DNA of 64,000 bases from Hepsetus odoe (taxonomy: Eukaryota > Chordata > Actinopteri > Characiformes > Hepsetidae), in contig CM029372.1 of assembly GCA_017165825.1 (NCBI GenBank), forward strand, positions 7,635,855 to 7,699,854, in the 5' to 3' direction. The notes beneath the pieces were generated by a model. It was not told the DNA's origin. It saw nothing but the letters and a program-made list of their open reading frames with translations, and ran no database searches. Shown here piece after piece: positions 61,851-64,000 of the stretch. Numbering within the stretch: position 1 is the first letter of the stretch; every line of letters begins with the position of its first letter. The translations under genes were made by a program, and so were the position numbers.

Positions 61851-62109
61851 GAATAAGAAAGAAGACAAAGTAAAAGCTATGTCTACATGTTGACTCTGGT
61901 AGTGTGAGTTACCATAGTCTTGTTAGGAAAAAAAGCAGCCCCTTCCAAAAGAACTGGAACCTAATTTGTTTTTTCTATGGACAGTTTTGGGTTTGTGGTC
62001 ATGAATATACATGAATATGAGAAGAGAGATCAGCTTTTCATCTTATATTTCCTGGTATTTATATCTAGATTGAAGTTAAATTAGATAGAACTAAGCACCC
62101 TAAGTACAT

Positions 62110-62880
62110 GTCCACCAAGTGAGCAAAAGCGTTGGAACAGAAAGTAAATAAAAGTAAATGACATGTAATATTTAGTAGCCTGCAACAACTTGCATCAATT
62201 GAGACTCACAGACAATAATTATATTATTTTTCTTCTTTGATTATGGTTTTCCAGGCTTCTACCACAGCATCTTTCAGTGTTGTTGGTTGTCCTCAGTCTT
62301 CTTAGGGACATGAAATCCATGTTCAATTAGGTAAAGATCTGATCCAATCCACTTTTTTCCCCCTAATGAAGTACTTTGTTAACTTGTCGATGTGCTTTGC
62401 ATGCTTATGCTATATGATAAAATTCCTACTAAATAGTTTGGATGCAAAACCAAGCTATGACACTAACTCCCATCTGGTTTTTCAATTCTTACTGCTGATG
62501 AGTGGTTCGCATCTGATATATTTCTGCTTTCAAAGTCTTCTATTTACAGTAGATTGTGATACTTCCACCCTGCGCTGTCGGGGTTGTTCATGTTACCGGC
62601 TGTTGTTTTGACATTTTTCTTCAACACTCTCTCAATTTTCTTTTCTCAGTTGTTTTTCAGAACATTCCAAATACTTGTATTGGCTATGCCCAATGTTTGT
62701 GAAATGCTTCTAGGGATTTCCCATTTTTTAGCATTGAAAAGGCATGTTCCTCCCTTTAGACAGCTCTCTGGTTTTCATATTGGTTTTGTTTTGTAACAAC
62801 CACTGCAGTCTTCACAGGTGAAATGCTAAGATTTCACTAGAGTAGATATCAAGAGTCATTTATATTTATATTATATTATA
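62110..62880 (-). mobile_element. Internally deleted Tc1-like transposon, same family as the 2345-3040 copy
   Basis: On the - strand the element starts MKTRELS at 62778, with the following helix-turn-helix region decayed, and later reads LKDAVVEAWKTIIKE (62286-62234), the C-terminal region. The 3' end carries AAAAGCGTTGGAACAGAAAG at 62127, the motif shared with 2350. The catalytic middle is missing. Confidence 0.75.
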
Positions 62881-62948
62881 TATATTTAAACAATCAATCT
62901 AACCGGACACACCCGTGTAACACAAACACCTGTCAGCTTCTCAGGTAC

Positions 62949-63224
62949 TGTAACGGTGGCGGGCAGTGTGAAGAACGCCAACGCAGAGCCAGTGGTTTCG
63001 AAACGTAATTTTATTAGCCAAAGTGACCACACAAACCAAAAGTGCCACCACTAACTGTGAGGCGTAGCCTCGATAATGAACCGCGCTCTGTCCTGACACA
63101 CCGGGGCTTAAATAGCAGCCCCTATGAAGCACACCTGTGTCTAAACAAGCCCAGGTGTGCTCAGTCAGGGCAGAGCGCCATCTGTCGTGCCCGATCGGAA
63201 CCACGGGTACGACAGACCGTGACA
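62949..63224 (-). mobile_element. Probable solo LTR of an LTR retrotransposon
   Basis: 276 bp, much more GC- and CpG-rich than its surroundings. On the - strand it begins TGTCACGG and ends CCGTTACA, with short inverted TG...CA termini. Inside, in the expected order, are a TATA-like GCTATTTAAGCC and an AATAAAAT polyadenylation signal. Flanks GGTAC and GTTCC are not a clean target duplication. No gag or pol sequence lies beside it, so the class is unknown. Confidence 0.65.
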
Positions 63225-64000
63225 GTTCCTCATCAGAGCAGAAACCCCACTATGTTTGTGAGAAGAGATTTCAGCTTTTAGGCAGCTTTAGCACTAGACG
63301 GCTTGTTCCAGTCAAGCTTTGAAGTTTGATAAGCATAAGAGACAGAGAATTGCACATCTAGACAAGAGATTTGCATTTAACATAGTGACCATTAAGAATC
63401 CTCAGTGTGTGACACAGATTTTATAGAGTTAATGTAGGTGAGTGTAATTTATAGAGAATATATCTAGTACCACATGATCTGATGATTTCTTCACAAAAAG
63501 TAAGTAGCTGACAAGCAGCTATCCAATTTCATTTTAAACCATATCTTCACATTTGCCAAAGATGTTTTGCAGGCTTGATACTAAGGTTTAGAATGTGTGT
63601 CAAAATCAAACACTGGGCCAGTGTTCATTCACAGTGAAATAAAGGCCCATTCTGTCTCTGGCCACAGTGAATAGCAGACACCCCGCATGAAACAGTAGGC
63701 ATCAATCACATAGATTACTGAGATACTGACAGCAGCGTTGTTTTTGAAGTGACAGCATCAGCTGCCCTATGACAAGCTGTGTGGACAAACCAATGTGTTT
63801 GGGTGCTCTGCAGTGGCCACACATGGCCCTGAACTCTAACCATCAGTTGTTGTGAAAAAAGGAAATCAGCTTGGAGGATCATGTTGAGGCTGGCGCTCTA
63901 AGCTAACACCACCATGTCTTCTAGGCTGTTGAGAGTATCTTGCTCAAATTGTTAATTTGGCCAAGTAAATGCAGGGGAAAAAGAATTAGCACAGAAGTAA

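Larger units (their letters stand above)
57621..64000. other. Downstream intergenic region
   Basis: No gene is recognised. It contains a DANA-like SINE (57741-58070), a SINE tail fragment (58903-58970), three Tc1/mariner remnants (60071-60300, 61640-61850, 62110-62880) and a probable solo LTR (62949-63224). 58980-60060, 60460-61630 and 63230-64000 show nothing I can name. Confidence 0.7.

Noticed and set aside
61708..61893. 61-residue open frame as a small gene
   Set aside because: Its nucleotide sequence follows a fish Tc1 element in a shifted frame, so it is transposon debris.

Overview
The window looks like teleost fish genomic DNA. It has long non-coding tracts, dense dinucleotide microsatellites, many tRNA-derived SINEs, decayed Tc1/mariner transposons of several families, hAT-type and fold-back MITE-like elements, and one large vertebrate gene with GT-AG introns. 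I cannot assign an order or species.

The only convincing protein-coding gene is a chondroitin sulfate proteoglycan 4 (cspg4/NG2) orthologue on the + strand. Nine exons (human exons 2-10 equivalents) lie between 35702 and 56499. Their reading phases all join, giving 2289 codons plus a stop. With a signal-peptide exon added, this is close to the roughly 2320-residue mammalian protein. The product is a single-pass type I membrane protein: two laminin-G domains, an acidic Tyr/Thr linker, about 15 CSPG (NG2) repeats, one transmembrane helix and a 67-residue tail ending in the PDZ ligand QYWV. Exon 1 (signal peptide and 5' UTR) was not identified with confidence. It is either hidden in 1-35701 or lies beyond the left edge.

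Layout: 1-35701 is 5' flank and/or intron 1, made of microsatellites, SINEs of two families, two LINE 3' ends, Tc1 debris, a hAT-like MITE, a fold-back element with 47-bp perfect arms, and a histone H3 fragment abutting a SINE. 35702-56499 is cspg4, whose introns 4 and 6 carry most of the transposon insertions and whose introns 4, 5 and 7 carry long CT tracts. 56500 to about 57620 is a probable 3' UTR. The rest, to 64000, is intergenic (or a very long 3' UTR at first), with three further Tc1/mariner remnants and a probable solo LTR.

Most notable observations: (i) a chimeric SINE joining the head of one family to the tail of another, with a perfect 9-bp target duplication; (ii) a SINE nested inside an older SINE; (iii) a histone H3 fragment fused head-to-tail with a SINE; (iv) a fold-back/MITE-like element; (v) changes at two functionally mapped NG2 positions, namely the Ser-Gly chondroitin sulfate acceptor region and the proline-directed ERK site near the C terminus.
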